Shown one piece after another: positions 50,166-59,081 of a stretch of DNA of 64,000 nt. The DNA lies in assembly GCA_004297825.1 (NCBI GenBank), contig SCSX01000071.1:1-64000 (forward strand), given 5' to 3'. Made by a program: the position numbers and the translations under genes. This stretch comes from Spirochaetota bacterium (GTDB taxonomy: Bacteria > Spirochaetota > UBA4802 > UBA5368). The notes under the pieces are model-generated. The model did not search any database. It had not been told where the DNA came from and saw only the letters and a program-made list of their open reading frames with translations. Each line of letters opens with the position of its first letter. The first letter of the stretch is position 1.

Positions 50166-52082
50166 ATGAACCAGCTTGCGGAAAATACCCCCGGGAAGGT
50201 GATCCTCGCCATGGGCAACGAGGCGGTCGTGCGCGGCGGCCTCGAGGCGGGGCTTGGATACTTTAGCACCTATCCCGGCACCCCCGCCTCCGAGATAGGG
50301 GTCGAGTACATGAAGCTCCGCGCGGAGTTCCCGCACATCCACGCGGAATTCAGCGTGAACGAGCACGTGGCCGCGCACGGCGCCCAGGGGGCCAGTTGGG
50401 CGGGGATCCGCTCGATGGTCACCATGAAGCACGTGGGCATGAACGTCGCCGCCGAGGTGCTCCATTTCGCGGGCTATACCGGTGTGAAGGCGGGCTTCCT
50501 GGTGGTGGTCGGGAGCGACCCGGGCGCCACGAGCTCCACGAGCGAGCAGGACGACCGCTGGTACTCCCTGCACACGCACCTTCCCATGCTGGAACCCGCG
50601 TCCATCCAGGAGGCAAAGGATTTCACCCTGCGCGCGTTCGCGCTCTCCGAAAAATACAACGTCCCCGTCGTCCTGAACGCGCCCAGCAAGCTCTGCCACA
50701 ATATCGGATCACTCGCGTTAGGCTCACTTCCTACCGATGTCGCGGTAAAGGGAAGGTTCGAGCGGAACCCCGTACGCTACATCAATCTCTTCGCGGGTTC
50801 GGTCGCTAATCACCGCAGGGTGATCGAGAGCGCGGCGGCACTGCAGGCGACCGCCCCGTCGCTGGGATTCAACCGTGTTTTCCCCGGTACAGGGAAGACA
50901 GGGTTTATCTCCTCGAGCATCAACTTCCAGTACCTCATGGAATCCCTCGCGCTTCTCGGCGTCACGGACGCGCCGGTTCTCAAGCTGGGGCTCACCTTTC
51001 CCATCAACGCGGACGAGGTGGCGTCCTTCGCGAATGGCCTCGAGAGAATCATCATCGTGGAGGACCTGGAGGGATTCGTCGAGTTCCAGGTCAAGAGGCT
51101 CCTGTATGACCGGAACGTACGGATCCCGATCAGGGGGAAGGAAATCTTTCCCGCGTACGGCGAGCTCGACCCCGATGTAATATCGGACCTCCTAGGCCGT
51201 GAGCTTTCAAAGCCGCTTCCCGCGCGCATCGGACGGGCACGGGAACTTTCGGGAAAACTCACGAAGGACCTCCCTCCGCGCCAGGGCGCGTTCTGTATCG
51301 GCTGCCCGCACCGCGCGACGCTCTACTCGATCGTAAAGGCGACGGACCGGAAGGTGATCTTCGCCGGGGATATTGGCTGCTACACGCTCTCGTGCCTCCC
51401 GCCCTTCCGCGCGTTCGACTGGGTCACGTGCATGAATTGCGGCGTAGGGATCGCGCAGGGCATGCTCCAGAAGATCGAGGGCGAGGACGTGATCGCCTAC
51501 GTGGGCGACTCGACGTTTTTCCATTCGGGAATTCCCGGGCTCATTAACGCCGTGCAGCAGAATGCGGACATGGTGCTCGTGATCCTCGACAACAAGTGGG
51601 TCGCGATGACCGGCCACCAGCCCAGCCCCACCACGGATGTCGCGATCGACGGATCGAAGATGAAGCCGGTGGACCTCAAGGGGCTTCTCAAATCCATAGG
51701 CGTTTCGTACGTCCGGACCGTCAATCCCTTCAACATAAAGGCCTCGACCGCGGCCGTGAAGGACGCCCTTCGCGTGAAAAAGGGGGTGCGCGTCGTTATC
51801 GCCGAACAGGAATGCGCTTTGCAGCACGGGCGCCGCGTTGCACGCAATCCGTACGATTTCGAGGAATATCACCAGATCGACCCGGGGCGCTGCCAGAAAT
51901 GCAACGAGTGCTACATCGAACTGGGCTGCCCGGCGATACGAAGAAAGGATTCGGGCGCCGATTATTACTATTACATCGAGGAGACGGCCTGCCTGGACTG
52001 CGGCGCGTGCCGCGACCTCTGCCCCAACGGCGCGATCGTACGCACCGAGATTCGGCGCATGAATAAGGCGGCGGCGAAATGA
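50166..52082 (+). CDS. iorA: Indolepyruvate:ferredoxin oxidoreductase alpha subunit
   Basis: A 638-residue enzyme subunit; start at 50166. It turns aryl pyruvates (or other 2-oxoacids) into acyl-CoA with reduced ferredoxin. The N-terminal pyrimidine domain has GNEAVVRGGLEAGLGYFSTYPGTPASEIG. The TPP domain shows GDIGCYTLS, CMNCGVGIAQGM and VGDSTFFHSGIPGLINAVQQ with LVILDN. The C-terminus is a two-cluster ferredoxin: CQKCNECYIELGCPAI and CLDCGACRDLCPNGAI. It is the third gene of the metV operon (31 bases after the MetF-like gene) and overlaps iorB. Oxygen-sensitive; cytoplasmic. Confidence 0.93.
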   Translation: MNQLAENTPGKVILAMGNEAVVRGGLEAGLGYFSTYPGTPASEIGVEYMKLRAEFPHIHAEFSVNEHVAAHGAQGASWAGIRSMVTMKHVGMNVAAEVLHFAGYTGVKAGFLVVVGSDPGATSSTSEQDDRWYSLHTHLPMLEPASIQEAKDFTLRAFALSEKYNVPVVLNAPSKLCHNIGSLALGSLPTDVAVKGRFERNPVRYINLFAGSVANHRRVIESAAALQATAPSLGFNRVFPGTGKTGFISSSINFQYLMESLALLGVTDAPVLKLGLTFPINADEVASFANGLERIIIVEDLEGFVEFQVKRLLYDRNVRIPIRGKEIFPAYGELDPDVISDLLGRELSKPLPARIGRARELSGKLTKDLPPRQGAFCIGCPHRATLYSIVKATDRKVIFAGDIGCYTLSCLPPFRAFDWVTCMNCGVGIAQGMLQKIEGEDVIAYVGDSTFFHSGIPGLINAVQQNADMVLVILDNKWVAMTGHQPSPTTDVAIDGSKMKPVDLKGLLKSIGVSYVRTVNPFNIKASTAAVKDALRVKKGVRVVIAEQECALQHGRRVARNPYDFEEYHQIDPGRCQKCNECYIELGCPAIRRKDSGADYYYYIEETACLDCGACRDLCPNGAIVRTEIRRMNKAAAK

Positions 52083-52714
52083 TCCGCTACGATATTCTCA
52101 TCTGCGGGATCGGCGGCCAGGGGGCGATCACCCTGGGCACCGCGCTCAAGCTCGCGGCGATCCGCGCCGGCCTCGCGGTCGTGGGTGCCGAGCGCCGTGG
52201 CGGGGCCCAGCGCGAAGGCGTCGTAACGAGCAACGTGCGTTATATTGGAACCATGCCAGGCGATTCCCCGAACGAGCGGGCATTCGAGGTGTCGGGACTC
52301 ATCCCCACCGCCGGGGCCGATATGCTCATCGCGATGGAGCCGCTCGAGGCGCTGAGACACGCGCACTTTCTGCATAAGGATTCGGTCGTGATCGTGAATG
52401 ACTTTCCCCTCATCCCCGTTTCGGTGCGCAACGGCGATTCCGTCTACCCACCGGTTGAATCGATCTACGCACGACTGAGGGAGTTCACGCCCCGCGTGCA
52501 CGTTTTCAACCTTGATGAAATTTCCCGGGAGCATTTCCAGTCCTTGAGACAGGTCAATACCATCTCGATGGGGCTCGCATTTGCGCTGGGCAGCCTTCCC
52601 GTGCCGCGCGAAGCGCTGCTGGAAACGATCAGGGAACAGTTTCCGGATTTCGCGAAGAATTCGCGTGCGTTCAACCTGGGTGCGGAGCTCGCTGCTAAGG
52701 GATCTGGTCGATAA
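52079..52714 (+). CDS. iorB: Indolepyruvate:ferredoxin oxidoreductase beta subunit
   Basis: A 211-residue partner of IorA, of the 2-oxoacid:acceptor oxidoreductase gamma/CoA-binding family. It opens ILICGIGGQGAITLGTALKLAA, with RGGAQREG a few residues on, then GADMLIAMEPLEALRHAHFL. The start overlaps the iorA stop (ATGA), so the subunits are made in equal amounts. The 3' end overlaps the oppositely oriented gene at 52695 by 20 bases. IorAB is usually found in anaerobes and archaea, so it supports an anaerobic or facultative lifestyle. Confidence 0.93.
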   Translation: MIRYDILICGIGGQGAITLGTALKLAAIRAGLAVVGAERRGGAQREGVVTSNVRYIGTMPGDSPNERAFEVSGLIPTAGADMLIAMEPLEALRHAHFLHKDSVVIVNDFPLIPVSVRNGDSVYPPVESIYARLREFTPRVHVFNLDEISREHFQSLRQVNTISMGLAFALGSLPVPREALLETIREQFPDFAKNSRAFNLGAELAAKGSGR

Positions 52715-53183
52715 GGAGTCTGGTCGGAGTTGCCATGGGTGGCGTTTTCCCTCCTTTTCCCCAGCAAATCATCCAGCAAAACGCACTTTGAGTATCTTGA
52801 AATGCTAAGATATAATTGGTGAACCGATAGTTATGGGTGAATTTTTTTATAGCATGGCGTTTCCCAGGTTTTCGTTTCAGGATTAAATACTTTTCGATGG
52901 CCCAGACGACGATAAACGAAACAGACTCCTTTAAAAACTTCCTTGCATCGGTAACCCACTCGTAGTCCCGTTCGTTAAGACACACGCTCATCGCGGACCG
53001 AACCCCCGGCATAGTTCGCTCCTGGTATCGCACCGGCACGAATCCCGCTGCGTTCCCGGCCCGCTCCTGCATCGCGCCCTGTATCAGATTCCTGACAAGC
53101 CAGCTCCGGGGAATTCCCACCGATTTCGCCAGCTCGGTAAGGAGCTTCCGATACCTCAAGCTGATGTTTATAGTCGTTTCCAT
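52695..53183 (-). CDS. Uncharacterised small protein, copy 2 of a two-copy family
   Basis: A 162-residue protein with GGGAGG before its ATG. No named family. The N-terminal ~40 residues (TINISLRYRKLLTELAKSVG, then WLVRNLIQGAMQ) look like a ribbon-helix-helix: a beta strand and two helices. The middle aligns to the gene at 5212: FVPVRYQERT against FTLVKYQPRD, DYEWVTDARKFLKESVSFIV against ENELVSDFRKLGRFSVSYLV, HNYRFTNYILAF against HNYAKFSHYAIG, and CWMICWGK against CWELYWGD. The final 20 residues are read through the end of the convergent iorB gene. Possibly a DNA-binding regulator. Confidence 0.75.
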   Translation of the reverse strand: METTINISLRYRKLLTELAKSVGIPRSWLVRNLIQGAMQERAGNAAGFVPVRYQERTMPGVRSAMSVCLNERDYEWVTDARKFLKESVSFIVVWAIEKYLILKRKPGKRHAIKKFTHNYRFTNYILAFQDTQSAFCWMICWGKGGKTPPMATPTRLLIDQIP

Positions 53184-53375
53184 ACTGTACGCCTCCCGAA
53201 GACAATTTCCGTATCTAATAGTACTTATACGATCCGGGGGACGGATTTCGGCATGATTTCCGACGTAGGTGAAAATAAATACGCGCGCCGACGAATGCCC
53301 CGGTCGGGCTGATTAAAATCAGCGCCGGCCGCACTCAAATGCCTGAGTCTATTTTCGGGGAAGCCTGCAGCGCTT

Positions 53376-54353
53376 TCAATACCCGTATTTTTTCAGAATA
53401 TCCGCGGGCGGAGCGGGAAGCACCCGTCCCTGGTAGGCGAGCAGTTGGTCGCAGCGGTCCGTGAACAGCCCGTCCGCGCCAAAAAAGGAGAAAAGCCTGA
53501 AATGCGCCAGCTCGTTTATGGTGTAGACATGCACAAGGAGGCCCTTCTTATGCGCCTTGCCGATATTCCAGGGAAACGCAAGATATCCGACCGGACCCAC
53601 ACCGGAATGCGCGGAAGCACGCTCCACCAGCGATGCCCAGGATTCCTTTTTCGCCATATCTTCATCCACCAGGTACGAGCGCGGTATCGAGGGCGCAAGC
53701 TCCTTGAGCCTGTCCAGGCTTCCCGAATCGAACGACTGGAAGATGAGCGCGCCCTTTTTCGCATTAGGCCCTATCCAGCCCCGGAGGGCGAGGATTTCGA
53801 CGATCAGCTTCTCGATGCCCGGTGAGCGCTCGGGTGACTTCGTCTCCAGGTAAAGCCCTATCTTATTCGCGCCGCCCTCGGCGATGGCGACGGCCTCTTC
53901 AATAGTAAGTATCTTCTGGTCCGCATACGCCGGACGCGCCCTGTCGGGATATTGTTTATTAAACCAGGAACCGGCATCCAGCCTCTTCAATTCACCCAGG
54001 TTGAATGCGGAGATGAACTGCTTTTCACGGCCGGGAAACACCTCTTTCACGTTCGTGGTACGCTCGAGCGTATCGTCATGGAAGGCGACTATCGCGCCGT
54101 CCTTCGTGCGCTGGAGATCGAGCTCCAGGTAATCGGCGCCCAGGTCGCGGGCGAGAATAAAGGCGGGGGCCGTCTCCTCCGGGGCCAGGTACGAGGCCCC
54201 CCGGTGCGCGATAACCGCCGGGCAGGGAATACCGAGTTTCGCCGCGGCATCGCGCCCCGGCTGCACGTCCGCCATGATGCGCGCGATGCCCAGCACGACG
54301 ACGACAAGCGCCGCCAGTGTCACCAGTATGCCCGCCCCCACTTTCATCTTCAT
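53376..54353 (-). CDS. Glycerophosphodiester phosphodiesterase, membrane-anchored
   Basis: A 325-residue GDPD; the start at 54353 has GGAGG eight bases upstream. A single N-terminal hydrophobic helix (VGAGILVTLAALVVVVLGIA) acts as signal or anchor. The catalytic domain has AHRGASYLAPEETAPAF, LELDLQRTKDGAIVAFHDDTLERTT (with the metal-binding E-x-D and catalytic His), YLETKSPER and HVYTINELAHFRLFSFFGADGLFTD. It should hydrolyse glycerophosphodiesters to glycerol-3-phosphate in the periplasm. Length includes a ~20-residue insert in the barrel. Monocistronic. Confidence 0.92.
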   Translation of the reverse strand: MKMKVGAGILVTLAALVVVVLGIARIMADVQPGRDAAAKLGIPCPAVIAHRGASYLAPEETAPAFILARDLGADYLELDLQRTKDGAIVAFHDDTLERTTNVKEVFPGREKQFISAFNLGELKRLDAGSWFNKQYPDRARPAYADQKILTIEEAVAIAEGGANKIGLYLETKSPERSPGIEKLIVEILALRGWIGPNAKKGALIFQSFDSGSLDRLKELAPSIPRSYLVDEDMAKKESWASLVERASAHSGVGPVGYLAFPWNIGKAHKKGLLVHVYTINELAHFRLFSFFGADGLFTDRCDQLLAYQGRVLPAPPADILKKYGY

Positions 54354-54552
54354 CGCACCGTCCTCCCTGATGTTTATCGACGCATGCCGCGCCCCTAGCC
54401 CGCCCTGTGTAACGCATACACCCCCGCGTGTAAAGTCACTTTTCAAGCGGGCACACATGGGGGCGCGCGGCGGGCGCAGATAAAACAGGTGACAAACGTG
54501 CGGATTCCCCGACAATGATGCACCATGATCATGAGGCACCGGGACGTCCGCT

Positions 54553-55695
54553 ATGCTGGATAAAATACTCATTTTTCTGATCTTCTTCGGCGCGGGGCTT
54601 GCAGCCATCATTGCCGTGGGCCAGATGATCGAACGTCCAAGGAACGCGGGCAACTACATCCTTTCACTGCTCCTCCTGTGCATCGCCGTCTGGCAATCCT
54701 ACCACGGCTTCATGGTATCGGGGATCCTCGCGGAATATCCCCATCTCGCCTTTCTGCATGCGCCTTTTCTCTATTTCACGGGCCCCCTGCTGTACTTCTA
54801 TTTCCGATTCCTCACGGACGATAGTTATCGGTACCGGCTGATAAACATCCTCCACTTCATTCCCGGGCTGCTCATCACCCTCCTCCTGAGCCCGTTCTAC
54901 ACGCTGGACGCCCAGACGAAGCGAGAGCTCCTGGTGAACCCGATCCGGCTCAGCCGGGACGGGCCCGTCGTGACGGTCTATGCCATCATCATCCTGCTCA
55001 TCGTCGTTTCCATGATCATCTATATGGCGATATTCCTTAAAGACAGCGCCTCCCTGATGCGCGCGCGCCTGATTCGAATCGGGAGGATCACCTTCCTCTC
55101 GCTGGCCATCATGGCGCTCACCTTCCTGGCCATATTCACCTATTTCGCGGGCTTTCTGCTCTACAACGTGTACGATTTCAGTCACGGCTTCTACGAGATC
55201 GTCATCAAGACCATATCGCTCATGATGTGCGCCTTCGTCCTGCTCGTCTATTACATGGGGCGCAGATACCCCCGGTACACCCTCCAGGCGCGGGAAGGCG
55301 CGAGAAAAATTCGCTACGAAAATTCGCGCATCCAGGGCCTGGACGTCGATGCGGTGATGGACCGCCTCCTTCACGCGATGAATACCGATAAAATCTATAC
55401 CAGGGAGGACCTGAGCCTCGCGCTCCTTGCCGGGGAGCTCTCCATCGCGCCCTACCAGCTTTCGCAGATATTGAACGAGCGCCTGAATAAAAACTTCAAC
55501 GCCTTCGTGAACGAATACCGTATCCGGGAGGCGCAGGGGCTCCTTACGACCGACCCCGAGCGTTCCGTGACATCGGTCACCTACGCGGTCGGGTTCAATT
55601 CACCTTCATCCTTTTACGAATGGTTCATCAAGTTGACTGGCCTGACCCCCGTGAAATACCGGGAAAACCAGGGCCGCCGGAAATCCCGCTCGTAG
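54553..55695 (+). CDS. Membrane-embedded AraC-family regulator
   Basis: A 380-residue protein with seven predicted membrane helices in the first ~235 residues (e.g. ILIFLIFFGAGLAAIIAVGQ, YILSLLLLCIAVWQSYHGF, VVTVYAIIILLIVVSMIIYM) and a C-terminal AraC domain. The latter has LSLALLAGELSIAPYQLSQILNERLNKNFNAFVNEYRIREAQ and SVTSVTYAVGFNSPSSFYEWFIKLTGLTPVKYRE, both helix-turn-helix units. It therefore combines a membrane sensor with a DNA-binding output. Signal and targets are unknown; the acyl-CoA synthetase gene follows ~275 bases later on the same strand. Confidence 0.9.
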   Translation: MLDKILIFLIFFGAGLAAIIAVGQMIERPRNAGNYILSLLLLCIAVWQSYHGFMVSGILAEYPHLAFLHAPFLYFTGPLLYFYFRFLTDDSYRYRLINILHFIPGLLITLLLSPFYTLDAQTKRELLVNPIRLSRDGPVVTVYAIIILLIVVSMIIYMAIFLKDSASLMRARLIRIGRITFLSLAIMALTFLAIFTYFAGFLLYNVYDFSHGFYEIVIKTISLMMCAFVLLVYYMGRRYPRYTLQAREGARKIRYENSRIQGLDVDAVMDRLLHAMNTDKIYTREDLSLALLAGELSIAPYQLSQILNERLNKNFNAFVNEYRIREAQGLLTTDPERSVTSVTYAVGFNSPSSFYEWFIKLTGLTPVKYRENQGRRKSRS

Positions 55696-55720
55696 CGCAT
55701 GGACCCGGAGCGCCGGTTTC

Positions 55721-55766
55721 GGGGTCCGATACGCACCGCCCCGGACCGACCCGCGTATCGGACCCC
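55721..55766 (+). terminator. Long perfect stem-loop after the AraC gene
   Basis: GGGGTCCGATACGC and GCGTATCGGACCCC (14-base arms) flank an 18-base loop, 26 bases after the stop. No T-run follows, but the stem is very stable. The right arm contains one copy of the TATCGGACCCC motif found at other intergenic sites. Confidence 0.6.
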
Positions 55767-55971
55767 GCTACTCTTTGCCCGATGCCCTTTCGGTGCCCGA
55801 ATCTTGGAAAACAAGCCGGGAATTTTCCGCGCAATTTGCTTTCCGGAATCATAATCCAAGATGACAAAAACCGCATGCAGGTCCAGGCTATGATCCGGGG
55901 CGTGAGCCCGGCCGCGGCCCATGCCATGCCGCCGCGCATCCAAAATCGCCATTATTTATAGGAGGCACATA

Positions 55972-57672
55972 ATGCATGACCCCAAGAAAGACCAGCGTTC
56001 CCGGGAGATGTACAGGGAAATGCTGCCCAACCTCGCCGATTACATCTCAAAGTACGCACGGGATAACGCGGCGGGCATCGCCATCATCGAGCACAATACG
56101 GGGGAATCCGTGTCGTGGAAGCAGTTCAATACCTCGGTTGCGGCGTTCTCCGCGAAGCTCCTCTCGATCGGTCTCCGGAAGGGGGATATCGTAGCCACGA
56201 GCCTGCCCCTGCTCAAAGAGCATATCTACCTTATGTACGCGTGCTTCCGGATCGGCATTATCATCTCGCCCCTCGACCTCCGGCTCAAGACCGCGGAGAT
56301 CCAGTACTGCCTTGACAAGCTCAAACCAAAGGCCTACTTCTTTTTGGGGAAAACCCCCGTCGCCGATTTCCGCCCCATGATCCAGGAGCTCATGCCCAAA
56401 TCCCCGTACGTGAAGCAATGGGTCCAGTTTCAGAAGGAAGCGAACCTCATTATCCCCGGCGCCGTGGGGATCGCTGCGTTCGTCAAGGACATCAAGAAGG
56501 TATTCATCCTGTCCATGCTCACCGGAAAGGTCGGCCGTGCGCGTAAAAAGGTGGTGAAACGCGATCCCTGCCTCATCATTTTCACGACAGGCTCCACGGG
56601 ATCGCCCAAGCCCGCGCTCCTGTGCCATGAAAACATCATTATCCAGAATATCGGGCTCGCAGTCGCCTTCGAGCTCGAAGCCAGGGACAGGATGCTCGTC
56701 AACCTCCCGCCTTCCCACGTGGGGTGCACGACCGAGCAGCTCGCCACGACCGTGTTCGGCGGGGGGACCATGGTCATCCTTCACATCTTTGACGCGAAAA
56801 TGAGCCTGGAAGCCGTGCAGAAGCACAAGGTGACGGTCATGGGACAGATACCGGCGCTGTTCAATATGCAATGGCGCCTCCCGGAATTCTCCTCGTTCGA
56901 CCTTTCCACGCTCCGCTTCGTCCTCTACGGGGGCCAGGCGGTGTCGAAGGAATTCCTCGTAAAGATGAAAGCCATGTCCCCGCGGATAGGGACCGGGCTG
57001 GGGCTCACGGAAACCGCGGGCTTCGTCACCTACACGAACCCGGACGCCGGCGTCGAGGAGATCACCCAGGGGATCGGCTTCGACAGCGTCCTGTGCCCCA
57101 TCAGCGTGCGCGAGCCGGTAAAGACCGACCGCACTGCCGGAGCGGTCAAAGCCCCCGGCGAGATCGGGGAGATCTGCTTCTCCGGCCCGCAGATATTCCT
57201 GGGCTACATGAACGATCCCGAGAACACCGCGAAAACCATCACCTCCGACGGCGTATGCTACACTGGGGACCTGGGCTTTTACGACGACAAGGGGCTCCAC
57301 TTTTCGGGCCGCGCCAAGCTCGTCATCAAGCCCAAGGGTTACCAGGTGTATCCCGAGGACGTGGAGACCCACATCCACAAGAAACTCAAGGACAGCGTGT
57401 CGATGGTCGCGGTCGTGGGTGTCGATCACGAGGTATTCAGCGAGGGGATCATGGCCTTCGTGGAGAAGCTGGACGGCAGGGAGGTGAGCGTGGAGATGGT
57501 TATGAAGGCGTGCGACGACATATCGTCCTATTCACGCCCCTCGCACGTGGTCATCCTGGGCCCCGCGCAGATGCCGCTCAACCGTGTGGCCAAGACGGAC
57601 TACCTGACTCTCAAGGAGAAGGCGAAGGACATCGTCGCCGAGCTTCGCGGCCAGGGGAAGTGGGACCGATAA
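55972..57672 (+). CDS. AMP-forming acyl-CoA synthetase/ligase
   Basis: A 566-residue ANL-superfamily enzyme; GGAGG lies six bases before the ATG at 55972. The ATP loop is IIFTTGSTGSPKPALL, followed by GLGLTETAGF, YTGDLGFYDDKGLHFSGRAK and VIKPKGYQVYPEDVE. The catalytic lysine is in the C-terminal NRVAKTDYLTLK. The substrate pocket gives no clear identity; fatty acids or aryl acids are both possible. Because it lies 3 kb after iorAB it might act on the arylacetates produced from aryl pyruvates, but this is only contextual. A strong terminator follows the stop. Cytoplasmic. Confidence 0.9.
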   Translation: MHDPKKDQRSREMYREMLPNLADYISKYARDNAAGIAIIEHNTGESVSWKQFNTSVAAFSAKLLSIGLRKGDIVATSLPLLKEHIYLMYACFRIGIIISPLDLRLKTAEIQYCLDKLKPKAYFFLGKTPVADFRPMIQELMPKSPYVKQWVQFQKEANLIIPGAVGIAAFVKDIKKVFILSMLTGKVGRARKKVVKRDPCLIIFTTGSTGSPKPALLCHENIIIQNIGLAVAFELEARDRMLVNLPPSHVGCTTEQLATTVFGGGTMVILHIFDAKMSLEAVQKHKVTVMGQIPALFNMQWRLPEFSSFDLSTLRFVLYGGQAVSKEFLVKMKAMSPRIGTGLGLTETAGFVTYTNPDAGVEEITQGIGFDSVLCPISVREPVKTDRTAGAVKAPGEIGEICFSGPQIFLGYMNDPENTAKTITSDGVCYTGDLGFYDDKGLHFSGRAKLVIKPKGYQVYPEDVETHIHKKLKDSVSMVAVVGVDHEVFSEGIMAFVEKLDGREVSVEMVMKACDDISSYSRPSHVVILGPAQMPLNRVAKTDYLTLKEKAKDIVAELRGQGKWDR

Positions 57673-57711
57673 TACCCGGCCCCGGGGTGCGCCCGCTTCC
57701 CGCCCCGGATA

Positions 57712-57725
57712 CCGATAACTATCGG
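57712..57725. repeat. Dispersed palindrome CCGATA-AC-TATCGG (copy 2)
   Basis: Second exact intergenic copy of the 14-base palindrome, 40 bases after the acyl-CoA synthetase stop and just before its terminator. Two exact copies of a 14-mer are not expected by chance in a window of this size. Confidence 0.6.
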
Positions 57726-57755
57726 GGCGCTTAAAAGGCAGGGACCTTACGCACG

Positions 57756-57789
57756 ACACCCCGCGGAATTCCGCGGGGTGTTTGCTTTT
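57756..57789 (+). terminator. Intrinsic terminator of the acyl-CoA synthetase gene
   Basis: A 26-base perfect palindrome (ACACCCCGCGGAA and its complement) followed by TTTGCTTTT. It ends transcription before the convergent DGDG protein gene. Confidence 0.85.
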
Positions 57790-57854
57790 CCGGTCAGGAA
57801 GCCCGGCCGTGCCGGCCCGGGCGCCTGGGTTATGTACCGATACGCCCTCGCATC

Positions 57855-58745
57855 CTACTGGTTCCGCTCGAGCGGCGTGATGTCGTCGATAACGTTGAAT
57901 ATATCCTCGTCGCCGGGGAAGGTTTCTATCATCGCCTTTTCCTCCCCCACGCTCCCGCGCACCGCCTCGAACGCGAGCTTGCCGATGAGCGTTTCGATAT
58001 CCTTGTCGGTATTATTATAAATGAAGATGATGTTCGCCCCGGAATCGATTCCCCAGTCGAATCCGTCCCTGAACGTGACCGTGAACGTCTCCGTGACCCC
58101 GTCCCCGTCCCCGTCCTCGCAGGAGTACACGACGCCCGTGATGGTCTTGGCGTGCGCGCTCATGTAGGTCTTTCTCACATTCTCGCTTTCCTTGGCGGTC
58201 AGGTTCACCATGATGGGATGAACGTCGATCACGAGCTCGGATTCCGTGCGGTTCTTCATGAGCTGGTGAAAGACCTCGATATGCCGCTTCAGCAGCCTGT
58301 CGCGCGCCGTCTTGAAGAATGGGCCGAAATTCGTGGTGACAAATTCCTCGTTCGAATTTTCGAGCTTGATCTGCCTCCGGTCGAGGATGCGGATGAAATC
58401 CGGCTTCCCATTGATTTTATTGATCCAGAGATCCTCGTTGGGGACGTAGCGGTTTTCAATGACGTTTACCGCGCGTTTGCGGTCCACCTCCGTCGATACA
58501 TCGTAGCCGTCGACGATAAAATATATTTTACTTTTTCTGATGACAAGAAGCGTTTCGCGTGAATTTTCTATAAAGGGACTCACGTTCTTGTCGATGCGCT
58601 GATAGCACACCCTGTCCTCGCTGTATCTCGACACCTTGGAAGCATCCAGCACGCTGAATGTCTTATCCGTAGAGTAGACATTCGCTCCCGTAAGGATGAC
58701 CGCGCACAGCACCGCGCACACCGCCGTTCGTCTCATTGTTTTCAT
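57855..58745 (-). CDS. Exported DGDG-motif protein of unknown function, copy 2
   Basis: A 296-residue paralogue of the protein at 21640-22596. The start at 58745 (AAGG eight bases upstream) gives a signal peptide (TAVCAVLCAVILTGANVYS). Shared elements: KVSRYSEDRVCYQRIDKNVSP, KIYFIVDGYD, INKINGKPDFIR, FGPFFKTARDRLLKRHIEVFHQLM, and CEDGDGDGVTETFTV with FDWGIDSGANIIFIYNN and IETLIGKL. It lacks the Glu/Lys-rich insert of copy 1. The repeated D/G stretch looks like a calcium-binding loop. No named family. A divergent MORN lipoprotein gene starts 336 bases away. Confidence 0.77.
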   Translation of the reverse strand: MKTMRRTAVCAVLCAVILTGANVYSTDKTFSVLDASKVSRYSEDRVCYQRIDKNVSPFIENSRETLLVIRKSKIYFIVDGYDVSTEVDRKRAVNVIENRYVPNEDLWINKINGKPDFIRILDRRQIKLENSNEEFVTTNFGPFFKTARDRLLKRHIEVFHQLMKNRTESELVIDVHPIMVNLTAKESENVRKTYMSAHAKTITGVVYSCEDGDGDGVTETFTVTFRDGFDWGIDSGANIIFIYNNTDKDIETLIGKLAFEAVRGSVGEEKAMIETFPGDEDIFNVIDDITPLERNQ

Positions 58746-59081
58746 GTTCAATACCTTATTAATCCACCTGGGTGAACTATGGGTTTTCCTGATGAATATA
58801 TCGGTATCCCGTAGGAATGCATGAGCATAATTCGTCGTTTTCCGCCTGAATTTCCACACCCCCACATATCGGCCCCCGGCCAAAAAATACCCCGGATTTA
58901 AAAATTTAATTGATAAATATATACCGTTCAATTATGAAAACGGTAATCCTTTATATATAGAAAACCTACAAGGATTATTGATATTCATATTTGTATGGGT
59001 TTGCGGAATCGTCGGCACCCTTTTACTTCGCGCGGGGAAACCGGCTACGCCGCGTACAATACATTCCCCAGGAGCACCGCC
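58746..59081. promoter_or_regulatory. Divergent A/T-rich intergenic region
   Basis: Between the DGDG protein and the MORN lipoprotein. The stretch 58900-58990 is A/T-rich (TTTATATATAG, GATATTCATATTTG) and must hold one or both promoters. A TATCGGCCCCCGGCC motif lies at 58867. No gene is seen. Confidence 0.5.

Noticed and set aside
56047-57429. 460-codon reverse frame opposite the acyl-CoA synthetase
   Set aside because: Antisense shadow; the forward gene has all family motifs.
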